DNA from: CAVZLD01 sp964522605
GTDB lineage: Bacteria > Planctomycetota > Planctomycetia > Pirellulales > Pirellulaceae
NCBI GenBank assembly: GCA_964522605.1
Contig: CAZFWV010000123.1
Coordinates: forward strand, 1-17,429
Reading direction: 5' to 3'
Length of the DNA stretch: 17,429 nucleotides
The notes beneath the pieces were generated by a model that saw only the letters and a list, made by a program, of their open reading frames with translations, was not told where the DNA came from and did no database searches. The position numbers were made by a program, and so were the translations under genes. Numbering within the stretch: the stretch's first letter is position 1; each line of letters begins with the position of its first letter. Below are positions 6,525 to 13,595 of this stretch, piece after piece.

Positions 6525-7280
6525 GTGTCGACTCCATCGCCGACGAACGCGACCGCCAACTTCGATCTGGACACGGCCGATCGACCTCAGCACATCGCCA
6601 TCATCATGGATGGCAATGGTCGTTGGGCCCAACGCCAGGGCTTGCCTCGTATCGAAGGCCATCGCCGCGGTGTTTCCAGTGTCCGTCGCACCGTCGAGGA
6701 ATGTGCTCGATTATCGATCGGACAATTGACGCTGTACTGCCTCTCGAGCGAAAACTGGAAACGTCCTCAGCACGAGCTGGATTTTCTGATGCATCTGCTC
6801 GAACAGTACATGATCGAAGAACGCGCGCTGATCATGCGTCAGAACATCGTGGTTCGAGTGATCGGCCGCCGGGATGGGATTCCGCCCTCCGTCCTCAACG
6901 AGATGGACAAGACGATCGAGATGAGTTCCGCCAATACGGGCACGCGACTTTGTTTGGCAATCAACTACGGTGGTCGATCCGAGATGGTCGATGCCGTTCG
7001 TCGTATTGCATCCGACGTTGCCGAGGGCCAAGTTTTGGCCGACGACATCAGTGAGACAACGATTTCGCAGTATCTGTACACGTCCGGGATGCCCGATCCG
7101 GATCTACTGATTCGCACCGCGGGGGAAATGCGTGTGAGCAATTTCCTGCTGTGGCAGATCAGCTATGCCGAACTGTGGGTCACTCCCAAATGCTGGCCCG
7201 AGTTTCAAGTCGAGGATCTGCATGAGGCGATGCGGGACTTTGCCCGGCGAGACCGTCGCTTCGGCGGGCTGAATTCCTAG
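6525..7280 (+). CDS. uppS: Isoprenyl (undecaprenyl) diphosphate synthase
   Basis: This cis-prenyltransferase condenses isopentenyl diphosphate onto farnesyl diphosphate to make the C55 carrier lipid for cell-wall and surface glycan synthesis. The 251-aa protein has all family blocks: HIAIIMDGNGRWA with the catalytic Asp at 29, GHRRG, TLYCLSSENWKRP, and the C-terminal DLLIRTAGEMRVSNFLLWQ block followed by YAELW. The usual RTGGE is RTAGE here, a mild change. GTG 6525 is preceded by AAGG at 7 nt. cdsA begins 15 nt after the stop, so the two are almost certainly cotranscribed, as in the common uppS-cdsA order. The dxr and rseP genes that often follow are not here. Chain length of the product is inferred from the family. 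Confidence 0.95.
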   Translation: MSTPSPTNATANFDLDTADRPQHIAIIMDGNGRWAQRQGLPRIEGHRRGVSSVRRTVEECARLSIGQLTLYCLSSENWKRPQHELDFLMHLLEQYMIEERALIMRQNIVVRVIGRRDGIPPSVLNEMDKTIEMSSANTGTRLCLAINYGGRSEMVDAVRRIASDVAEGQVLADDISETTISQYLYTSGMPDPDLLIRTAGEMRVSNFLLWQISYAELWVTPKCWPEFQVEDLHEAMRDFARRDRRFGGLNS

Positions 7281-7295
7281 CGGAGGTCCACGATT

Positions 7296-8198
7296 GTGCT
7301 TCGTTGGCGACTGACCGCTGCTGCGGCCATCCTGCTCCCGCTGTTCCTGCTGCTGTGGTTGGATGACCAATGGAATGGCGGCCGACCAGGGATCTGGCTG
7401 ACCCCCATCGCGCTGCTGTTTGGCATCTTGGCATGCCACGAAGTGGGGGTGCTCTTGGAGAAAGTCGGCCTGGCAACGGCCGCGCGGGCGAATCTGCTGG
7501 CCGTGTTCGTGCTGCTGGCATCCGCTGCGGTTCCCGTCGTCTGGCGGCTCGACAAGACGCGTTTTCCGGGGTCCGAGCACAGTTGGATCCTGTTCGGAAT
7601 CGTCGTCGCGGTGGGAGTTCTCTTCGCTGCGGAGTTGTCGCGTTATCAGGCGCCCGGCCATTCCCTCCAGCGGTTAGCCGGAGGGACCTTCGCCGTCTGC
7701 TACGTCGGGCTCCCCCTTGCGCTGCTCATTCACCTGCGAATCTGGTCTGCCGACCGGCTAGGACTCGTAGCCCTGATTTCCACGATTCTGATCGTGAAAT
7801 TGTCAGACACGGGTGCCTATTTCGTGGGTCGGTCACTGGGCCGTCACAAGCTGGCGCCACGGCTGAGTCCCGGCAAGACTGTGGAGGGTGCCATCGGAGG
7901 GATCGCGAGCGCGTTGGTTGCCGCCTGGTTGGTTCATGCGGTCGTTCTGCCCTGGCTCTGCCCCGATTCGCCGCGTGGATCGATCGTCTGGTTCCTGCTC
8001 TACGGCAGCTCGCTGGCTCTCGCCGGCATGGCGGGAGACCTCGCCGAATCGCTGCTGAAGCGGGACGCTCAATGCAAGGATTCCAGCCCGTGGCTTCCTG
8101 GTCTGGGCGGCGTTCTCGACATCGTGGACTCGCTGCTCGGCGCCGTACCGATCAGCTACGCGTGGTGGATCAGCGGCTTGCTCGCGACGGCAGGATGA
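7296..8198 (+). CDS. cdsA: Phosphatidate cytidylyltransferase
   Basis: CdsA converts phosphatidic acid and CTP to CDP-diacylglycerol, the precursor of membrane phospholipids. The 300-aa protein is an integral membrane protein with roughly eight hydrophobic segments. Conserved blocks are SDTGAYFVGRSLGRHKLAPR, LSPGKTVEGAIGG and the C-terminal signature SLLKRDAQCKDSSPWLPG (252-269) continuing GGVLDIVDSL. In that signature the usual PGHGGxxDR reads PGLGGVLDI: the His is Leu270 and the Arg is Ile276, while KR, KD and both Asp of DxxDS are kept. GTG 7296 has GGAGG 9 nt upstream. It follows uppS by 15 nt and ends the pair; a hairpin follows at 8212-8246. Confidence 0.93.
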   Translation: MLRWRLTAAAAILLPLFLLLWLDDQWNGGRPGIWLTPIALLFGILACHEVGVLLEKVGLATAARANLLAVFVLLASAAVPVVWRLDKTRFPGSEHSWILFGIVVAVGVLFAAELSRYQAPGHSLQRLAGGTFAVCYVGLPLALLIHLRIWSADRLGLVALISTILIVKLSDTGAYFVGRSLGRHKLAPRLSPGKTVEGAIGGIASALVAAWLVHAVVLPWLCPDSPRGSIVWFLLYGSSLALAGMAGDLAESLLKRDAQCKDSSPWLPGLGGVLDIVDSLLGAVPISYAWWISGLLATAG

Positions 8199-8211
8199 CC
8201 GTCAAGTCCGA

Positions 8212-8246
8212 TGGACGGGGCCCACGAGGACCGATCCTTCCGTCCA
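8212..8246 (+). terminator. Hairpin after cdsA
   Basis: A perfect 7-bp inverted repeat, TGGACGG and CCGTCCA, with a 21-nt loop that can pair further internally (GG..CC). It lies 13 nt after the cdsA stop, without a T-tract. Confidence 0.4.
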
Positions 8247-8263
8247 CGTCATTCAATCGCAAG

Positions 8264-8369
8264 ATTTAAACCGTTAAATGGTAAGACTTTAGATGCCTTG
8301 CGTCGGGATTCGGGTTTCGTCGGCGGGGCGCGGAGTACTATAAAGGGTAGAACTTTGACCCTTCAGGAG
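8264..8369 (+). promoter_or_regulatory. phoH promoter/leader region with two dyads
   Basis: In order: an AT-rich perfect dyad ATTTAA-ACCG-TTAAAT (8264-8279), unusual in this GC-rich context; a TATAAA at 8339-8344 that could be a -10 box, though no good -35 is seen; an inverted repeat AAGGGT (8343-8348) and ACCCTT (8358-8363) with a 9-nt loop; and the Shine-Dalgarno CAGGAG (8364-8369) directly after that hairpin. The placement suggests translation initiation of phoH could be affected by the stem. Confidence 0.4.
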
Positions 8370-8373
8370 TTTT

Positions 8374-9369
8374 ATGCGGCGGCAGGAGAGGTCCGCCGGA
8401 AAGTGCATGACCGAAGCGACCATTTCGCTGCTCAGCGCCAAGTCCGTTCTGCCTCTGTTCGGCGCCTACGATCAACACGTGAAACAGATTCGTACACTGT
8501 TTGGCGTCGAGATCACGCATCGCGAAGGGCAGATCCGGATTGCCGGTCCCGAGCAGGCGGTTGCCCGAGCCACGGAGGTGCTAACGCAACTGAAGACGCT
8601 TGTCGATCGACGAGGAAGCTTGTCGGACGAAGAAGTCCAGCAGGTATTGCGCCAGGTGGCGGGAGGAGAAGCGGAGGCGCAGGCGGATCCGATTCTGGTG
8701 CTCACGACGGGCCGACAGATTCGTCCGCGAACCGGGGGTCAAACGAAATACGTTCAGGCCATTCGCGATCACGACTTAACCTTCGCGATTGGCCCGTCCG
8801 GGACGGGCAAAACTTATCTGGCGGTCGCGCTGGCCGTGGAGGCGCTCAAAGAACAGCGGATCCGAAAAATCGTACTCGTGCGGCCTGCCGTGGAGGCGGG
8901 CGAAAGTCTTGGCTTTCTGCCAGGCGATCTCCATGCCAAGATCAATCCGTATCTTCGCCCTTTGCTGGACGCCTTGTACGAAATGATGGACTATGACCAG
9001 ATTAAGCGTCAGATGGAAGAAGACGTGATCGAAGTTGTGCCGTTGGCCTACATGCGCGGCCGGACCTTAAATGAGGCCTTCATCATCCTGGATGAAGCTC
9101 AGAATACGACCGTGGCTCAGATGAAGATGTTCCTTACGCGGATGGGCAACGGCTCGAAAATCGTCGTCGCTGGCGACGAGACGCAAATCGACTTGCCCCC
9201 CCATACGCGGAGCGGATTGACGGACGCCGTAACACGACTTCGACACATCCGCGGATTCGCCGAGGTGCGCCTGGGAAAGGCGGATATCGTGCGGCATCGG
9301 CTGGTCACGGAAATTGTTCGAGCCTACGAGGAAGGCTCCAGCCGCCGACGGACAAGTTCGCGGCAATAA
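8374..9369 (+). CDS. phoH: PhoH-family ATPase
   Basis: PhoH-like proteins (YbeZ/PhoH) are cytoplasmic P-loop ATPases linked to RNA metabolism and functionally associated with YbeY, whose gene is in this same cluster. The 331-aa protein has an N-terminal KH-like segment (about residues 30-75, LFGVEITHREGQIRIAG) and a C-terminal ATPase domain with Walker A GPSGTGKT (140-147), PAVEAGESLGFLPGD, and Walker B FIILDEAQN (236-244), followed by MKMFLTRMG and VVAGDETQIDLP. ATG 8374 has AGGAG 4 nt upstream; ATG 8407 (MTEATIS...) would look more family-like at the N-terminus but has a weaker site. The next gene starts 8 nt after the stop, so it leads a four-gene operon. Confidence 0.93.
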   Translation: MRRQERSAGKCMTEATISLLSAKSVLPLFGAYDQHVKQIRTLFGVEITHREGQIRIAGPEQAVARATEVLTQLKTLVDRRGSLSDEEVQQVLRQVAGGEAEAQADPILVLTTGRQIRPRTGGQTKYVQAIRDHDLTFAIGPSGTGKTYLAVALAVEALKEQRIRKIVLVRPAVEAGESLGFLPGDLHAKINPYLRPLLDALYEMMDYDQIKRQMEEDVIEVVPLAYMRGRTLNEAFIILDEAQNTTVAQMKMFLTRMGNGSKIVVAGDETQIDLPPHTRSGLTDAVTRLRHIRGFAEVRLGKADIVRHRLVTEIVRAYEEGSSRRRTSSRQ

Positions 9370-9377
9370 TTTGGCCT

Positions 9378-11741
9378 ATGTCATCGGGAAATGCAAAACG
9401 AACCAGGTCGGAACGGGTCTCGTCCCTGACGTTGCCTCCTGGAACCTTCAAAAAGGCCTGGAATGCTCTGCGCCGAAGCGAAGTATTGCTGCGCGTGGGG
9501 CTCTGCGTATTGGCCGCAACCGCCGCATGGGCGCTGACGGGAGGGTGGAATCCCCCTTTCACTTTTCGCGTCGGTGACATCCCCGCGCGGAATGTGATCG
9601 CGCGCGTCACCTTTCAACGAATCAACTACGCACGAACGCTGGACGAGCAGAAAGCAAAACGACAAACCCTGGATGCGGTGTATGTCAACGATCCGTTTTA
9701 TCTGGATCAATTGCAGAAGGAGCTGAATGAGAAGATCCTCCAGCTCCGATCCGCGTCTTCCTACAGCGACGTCGACATGGCCCTCTGGAGTGAATTCCAG
9801 ACCGATCGGGAGGATCGCGCCCGGTCGGCCATGGCGGAGGCGACGGATGCGGTCGCCACTCTCTCGGCCGCGATGACGGGCCATGCCGCCATGCCGCCGC
9901 TACTGCTCGGCCCGGGAGCGCCTGTCACCCAACAATGGCAGCGTCATGCGACCTTCGCTCGTTTTCAGCAGGCACTTCAGCAAGACCCTGAGCTCGTCGC
10001 TTTTTCGGCCGCCGTGCGACGAAGCCTGTCCGAGTTCATCGAGAGCGGACTGCTCGAGAAGCGGTTGCACGATTCGGACGACGGCAACCTGAGTCGCATT
10101 CAGGTGTATTCTGTTGGCAATCCGGGTGTGCTGAAGTTGTATCAAGTCGACGATGTACGGATCAGTCAGGTCGATCGGCGACTCGAAGCCAATCTGCGGA
10201 AGGAATTGCAGACCGTTGAATTGGCCGAACAGGTCTACAACTGGCTGCGACCACGATTGCAGTCGACCCTGTCGTTTGACCGTGCACTCACGAAGGCCCG
10301 CGCCGATGAAGTCATTCGCGACATGCCTGACGTCATGGATCTGTATGAAGCGAACGAGAAGGTCCTGGCTCGCGCCGGCGAACCGATCACTCCTGAAGTG
10401 CTTGCGTTACTTCGCGAAGAGCACAACGAGTACGTCTCCCAGTTGGGTTTCAAGCGTCTGCTCCTCTATTCGCTTGCCAAACTCGGAATGTACTTGGCTG
10501 TCAGCTTTGTCTGCGGGCTGTATATCTTCCATCGTCGCCGCCGATTACTGACGGACAGCGAGCAACTCGCGAAGCTGCTGTTGCTGGTGTTCTTGACGAT
10601 TACCTTGGCATGGTACGCGGCACCGGCACGAATTGAACTGATCCCGTTGCTTCTGTTCAGCATGACAGCGACGCTCCTGTACAGCCAGGAACTCGCATTC
10701 CTCCTGGCCGCCTCGGTGGCCCTGTTGACGCAACTGACCTTGGGCCGCGAGATGCCGGATTTAGTCACGGTATTGGCGTGTGTTTCGGTTCCGGTTCTGT
10801 TGCTTCGAAGGGTCCGCAGTCGGACGAAACTGATGTATGTCGCGTCTTGGGCAGCGGTTGCGACGGGAGTCACCGTGCTGGGCGTCGGCATCTTGATGGG
10901 CCGAATTCCGGGATTGGACCTGCTGCGAGATGCGCTGTGGATGGCCGGCTGCACGGTCGCCGCCGGCCTGCTGATGACCGGCCTATTGCCGTTCATTGAA
11001 CGGTTCTTCGGCGTGCAGACGGATCTAAGCCTGCTGGAATTGGGCGATGTCGCGCACCCGCTGCTCCAGGAATTGGTCCGTCGGGCACCGGGTACTTACA
11101 ACCATTCGATTAACGTCGCATCCATCGCCGAGGCGGCTGCCGAATCGATCGGAGCGAATGGGTTGCTCGTACGCGTGGGCGCCTACTTCCACGACATTGG
11201 CAAGATGTTGAAGCCGGGTTACTTCATCGAGAACCAGGGAGGCCAGGGGAACTGCCATGAATCGCTGTTGCCGACGATGAGCACTCTGGTGATCATTGCC
11301 CACGTGAAAGATGGAGCGGATTTGGCGCGGAAACATAATCTGCCTGACGCAATCATGGACTTCATCCAGCAGCACCACGGAACGACTCTGGTTGAGTATT
11401 TCTATCGGCGTGCCAGCCAGCAGCGCGAATCGGATCCCGATGGGGGCCATGTGGACGAGGGCAGTTACCGATACCCGGGACCAAAGCCGCAGACCCGCGA
11501 GGCCGCCGTCCTGATGCTCGCCGACGCAGCCGAGAGCGCTTCACGCACCCTGGTGGATCCCGGACCGTCGCGGATTGAGAGTCTGGTCCGAGACATCGCG
11601 ATGAAACGCCTGCTGGATGGCCAGTTTGACGAGTGTGGCTTGACGCTGAAGGAACTGAGAACCGTTCAGGACAGCCTCATCAAGTCGCTCACCGTCGTCT
11701 ACCACGGTCGGATTAAGTACCCCGATCAGCAATCTGCTTGA
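9378..11741 (+). CDS. pgpH: 7TM-HD membrane phosphohydrolase, PgpH/YqfF type
   Basis: The 787-aa protein has the domain order of 7TMR-HD proteins: a first transmembrane helix near residues 36-55, a large extracytoplasmic domain (about 60-350), seven transmembrane helices (about 357-550), and a cytoplasmic HD phosphohydrolase domain (about 560-760). HD residues are visible: NHS with His576, AYFHDIGKM with His605-Asp606, then CHESLLPTMS, IIAHVKDG, QQHHGTTL and ADAAESASR. In Listeria PgpH hydrolyses cyclic di-AMP; assigning that reaction here is inference from the family, since no diadenylate cyclase is in view. The start ATG 9378 has no clear Shine-Dalgarno, which fits translational coupling to phoH 8 nt upstream. 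The order phoH-pgpH-ybeY matches that of Firmicutes. Confidence 0.9.
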   Translation: MSSGNAKRTRSERVSSLTLPPGTFKKAWNALRRSEVLLRVGLCVLAATAAWALTGGWNPPFTFRVGDIPARNVIARVTFQRINYARTLDEQKAKRQTLDAVYVNDPFYLDQLQKELNEKILQLRSASSYSDVDMALWSEFQTDREDRARSAMAEATDAVATLSAAMTGHAAMPPLLLGPGAPVTQQWQRHATFARFQQALQQDPELVAFSAAVRRSLSEFIESGLLEKRLHDSDDGNLSRIQVYSVGNPGVLKLYQVDDVRISQVDRRLEANLRKELQTVELAEQVYNWLRPRLQSTLSFDRALTKARADEVIRDMPDVMDLYEANEKVLARAGEPITPEVLALLREEHNEYVSQLGFKRLLLYSLAKLGMYLAVSFVCGLYIFHRRRRLLTDSEQLAKLLLLVFLTITLAWYAAPARIELIPLLLFSMTATLLYSQELAFLLAASVALLTQLTLGREMPDLVTVLACVSVPVLLLRRVRSRTKLMYVASWAAVATGVTVLGVGILMGRIPGLDLLRDALWMAGCTVAAGLLMTGLLPFIERFFGVQTDLSLLELGDVAHPLLQELVRRAPGTYNHSINVASIAEAAAESIGANGLLVRVGAYFHDIGKMLKPGYFIENQGGQGNCHESLLPTMSTLVIIAHVKDGADLARKHNLPDAIMDFIQQHHGTTLVEYFYRRASQQRESDPDGGHVDEGSYRYPGPKPQTREAAVLMLADAAESASRTLVDPGPSRIESLVRDIAMKRLLDGQFDECGLTLKELRTVQDSLIKSLTVVYHGRIKYPDQQSA

Positions 11742-11749
11742 GAAGTACC

Positions 11750-12247
11750 GTGTACCAGATTGACATCTCGAATCGGCAGGAATCGCTCTCGTTTGATCCT
11801 GCTGCCCTGCAGCACGCGGTCGCCGTCGTCCTGAAAGGCGAGGCAGTAACCCAGGCCGAGATCAGTTTGGCCGTCGTTTCCGATCGGGAAATCCACGAGT
11901 TAAATCGCCGATTTCTTGATCACGACGAGCCCACGGATGTTCTCAGCTTCCCACTGCAGCCGGGCCCGGAGGGACTCGAGGGAGAGATCGTCGTCAGTGC
12001 CGAAACCGCTCAAGATCGTTGCCAGGAATTTGGCTGGTCAGCAATTCAAGAACTCACGCTGTACGTCATTCACGGCGTTCTCCATCTCGTCGGCTACGGT
12101 GACAAGCGTGCCGATGAGCAATCTGTAATGCGCGAGCGAGAACAGTTTTACTTGCGCAAATTGGGGCTCCTTGCCGCCGAAGCCAGCACCGACAGCTCCT
12201 CGAATTCATCGTCGTCGCCGGACGTCGAGGAAGGTCCTGATTCATGA
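11750..12247 (+). CDS. ybeY: Endoribonuclease YbeY
   Basis: YbeY is a metal-dependent endoribonuclease needed for 16S rRNA 3'-end maturation and ribosome quality control. The 165-aa product has the family blocks SLAVVSDREIHELNRRFLDH, DVLSFPL, GEIVVSAETA and the metal-site helix beginning LTLYVIHGVLHLVGYGD. The usual H-x3-H-x5-H zinc motif reads His108, His112 and Asp118: the third ligand is Asp. The C-terminal 20 residues are a Ser/Asp/Glu-rich tail. GTG 11750 gives the family-like start VYQIDISNRQ with GAGAAG just ahead; a TTG at 11738 overlapping the pgpH stop is the alternative. It overlaps the next gene by 4 nt (ATGA), indicating translational coupling. Confidence 0.92.
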   Translation: MYQIDISNRQESLSFDPAALQHAVAVVLKGEAVTQAEISLAVVSDREIHELNRRFLDHDEPTDVLSFPLQPGPEGLEGEIVVSAETAQDRCQEFGWSAIQELTLYVIHGVLHLVGYGDKRADEQSVMREREQFYLRKLGLLAAEASTDSSSNSSSSPDVEEGPDS

Positions 12248-13542
12248 ATCCATGGTGGTCTCTTTGCCTCGCTCTGGGAGGTACCTTCATTGCCTCCGTG
12301 GCGGCCATGGCCAGCAAGGTGTTGGATGAAATGTCCTGGCATGAGTTGCAGGACTATTGTCGTCTGCACCGAATGGAACCGCGGTTCGACGAAATTCATG
12401 AACATGCCGATGACGTCCTCGGGACCACGGAGAGCCTGCAACTGCTCGGCACCTTGGTAGCCTTGATCGCCATCGCCGGCTGGCTCTTTCAGTTTTCCAC
12501 TGACGCCTCCGGCCCGTTCAGCAGCGGCCAGGCCTGGATCGTCATGATCGTCGTCGCGTTGACTTTCTTGACACTCACCATCTGGATTCCACAAGAAGTT
12601 GCCGACCGCTGGGGACCGCCCTATCTGGTTTCCACCTGGCGAATCTGGCGCGCGGCGGACGTGCTGCTCCGACCGCTCCATCTGTTCTCTGTCCCCGTCC
12701 GCTTTGTACTTCGACGCTTGGATGGACCGCAGCCCGAGCCGACCGAAGAGGAAGCACTCGAGGACGAAATCTTGTCGATCGTCGCCGAAGGTCAACACGA
12801 TGGGCTCTTGGAAGCCGACGTGCGCGAGATGATCGAAGGAGTGATTGAATTAGACGACACGGACGTCGCAGACATTATGACACCTCGCTCCGAGATGGAC
12901 TCAATTCCCGTCGATATGGACTGGAACGAGATGGTCCAATTCGTCGTTCGGGTGGGCCGCACACGAATCCCCGTGTACGGCCGGAACCTCGACGATATCG
13001 TCGGTGTGCTCTACGCCAAAGACCTGCTGGCCGCGCTTTCGCGGGAAGGGGCTGAGTCGCGTGACTTGCGGGAAATTCTACGCGAAGCGCGGCAGGTGCC
13101 GCGGAGCACTCGGCTGGACGAGTTGCTGCAGATGTTCCTGCAGAACCGCAATCATCTGGCAATCGTCGTGGACGAGTTCATGCATGTTGTCGGGTTGGTC
13201 ACGATCGAGGATGTGCTGGAAGAGATCGTGGGAGAAATCGTCGACGAACACGACAAGGAAGAACTCGGGGAGATCCGCCATGTGACCGATCAGGTCGCCG
13301 AGGTTCACGCCCGCGCCCATTTGCACGATATCAACGAGGCCTTGGGCACGCAGTTCCCCGAGGAGGAAGATTATGACACACTCGGGGGCTTCGTGCTGAG
13401 CCAGCTTTGTCGCATTCCGGAGCCCGGCGAAGCGCTGGACTGGCAGGATGTGCGCCTGGTCATCCTCGAGGCGAATCGCCGGCGCGTGGAACGCGTCCGC
13501 GTCGAATTGGAGCAAGAACCCAAGACGCTGTCGGCGCGATGA
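12244..13542 (+). CDS. CNNM/CorC-like membrane protein with CBS pair
   Basis: The 432-aa protein follows the HlyC/CorC (UPF0053, CNNM) layout: an N-terminal membrane part with about three hydrophobic segments (residues 4-22, 67-84, 98-116), two CBS domains (about 205-330, with DIMTPRSEMDSIP and VVDEFMHVVGLVTIEDVLEE followed by IVGEIVDE), and a C-terminal CorC_HlyC domain (about 340-428, with DTLGGFVLSQL). Relatives are implicated in magnesium/cobalt efflux or ion homeostasis, with CBS domains binding adenine nucleotides. The N-terminal DUF21 part is divergent and lacks the usual GAETAL-like motif, so transport is uncertain. A CorC-like protein next to ybeY and phoH also occurs in proteobacteria (ybeZ-ybeY-ybeX). 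The start overlaps the ybeY stop (ATGA). Confidence 0.87.
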   Translation: MNPWWSLCLALGGTFIASVAAMASKVLDEMSWHELQDYCRLHRMEPRFDEIHEHADDVLGTTESLQLLGTLVALIAIAGWLFQFSTDASGPFSSGQAWIVMIVVALTFLTLTIWIPQEVADRWGPPYLVSTWRIWRAADVLLRPLHLFSVPVRFVLRRLDGPQPEPTEEEALEDEILSIVAEGQHDGLLEADVREMIEGVIELDDTDVADIMTPRSEMDSIPVDMDWNEMVQFVVRVGRTRIPVYGRNLDDIVGVLYAKDLLAALSREGAESRDLREILREARQVPRSTRLDELLQMFLQNRNHLAIVVDEFMHVVGLVTIEDVLEEIVGEIVDEHDKEELGEIRHVTDQVAEVHARAHLHDINEALGTQFPEEEDYDTLGGFVLSQLCRIPEPGEALDWQDVRLVILEANRRRVERVRVELEQEPKTLSAR

Positions 13543-13556
13543 TCGGGGGAAATCTG

Positions 13557-13588
13557 CAGGAAGGGAACGGCCCTATGTTGCGTTCCTG
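13557..13588. terminator. Nested hairpin between convergent genes
   Basis: CAGGAA (13557-13562) pairs with TTCCTG (13583-13588); an inner AGGG-AACGG-CCCT overlaps the left arm. It lies in the 53-bp gap between the CNNM/CorC-like stop and the TPR-gene stop, where a shared terminator is expected. No T-tract is present. Confidence 0.4.
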
Positions 13589-13595
13589 ATCCGGC

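Noticed and set aside
7370..8269. A 299-codon plus-strand frame overlapping cdsA
   Set aside because: Arg/Gly-rich out-of-frame reading of cdsA, which has its own signature and ribosome binding site.
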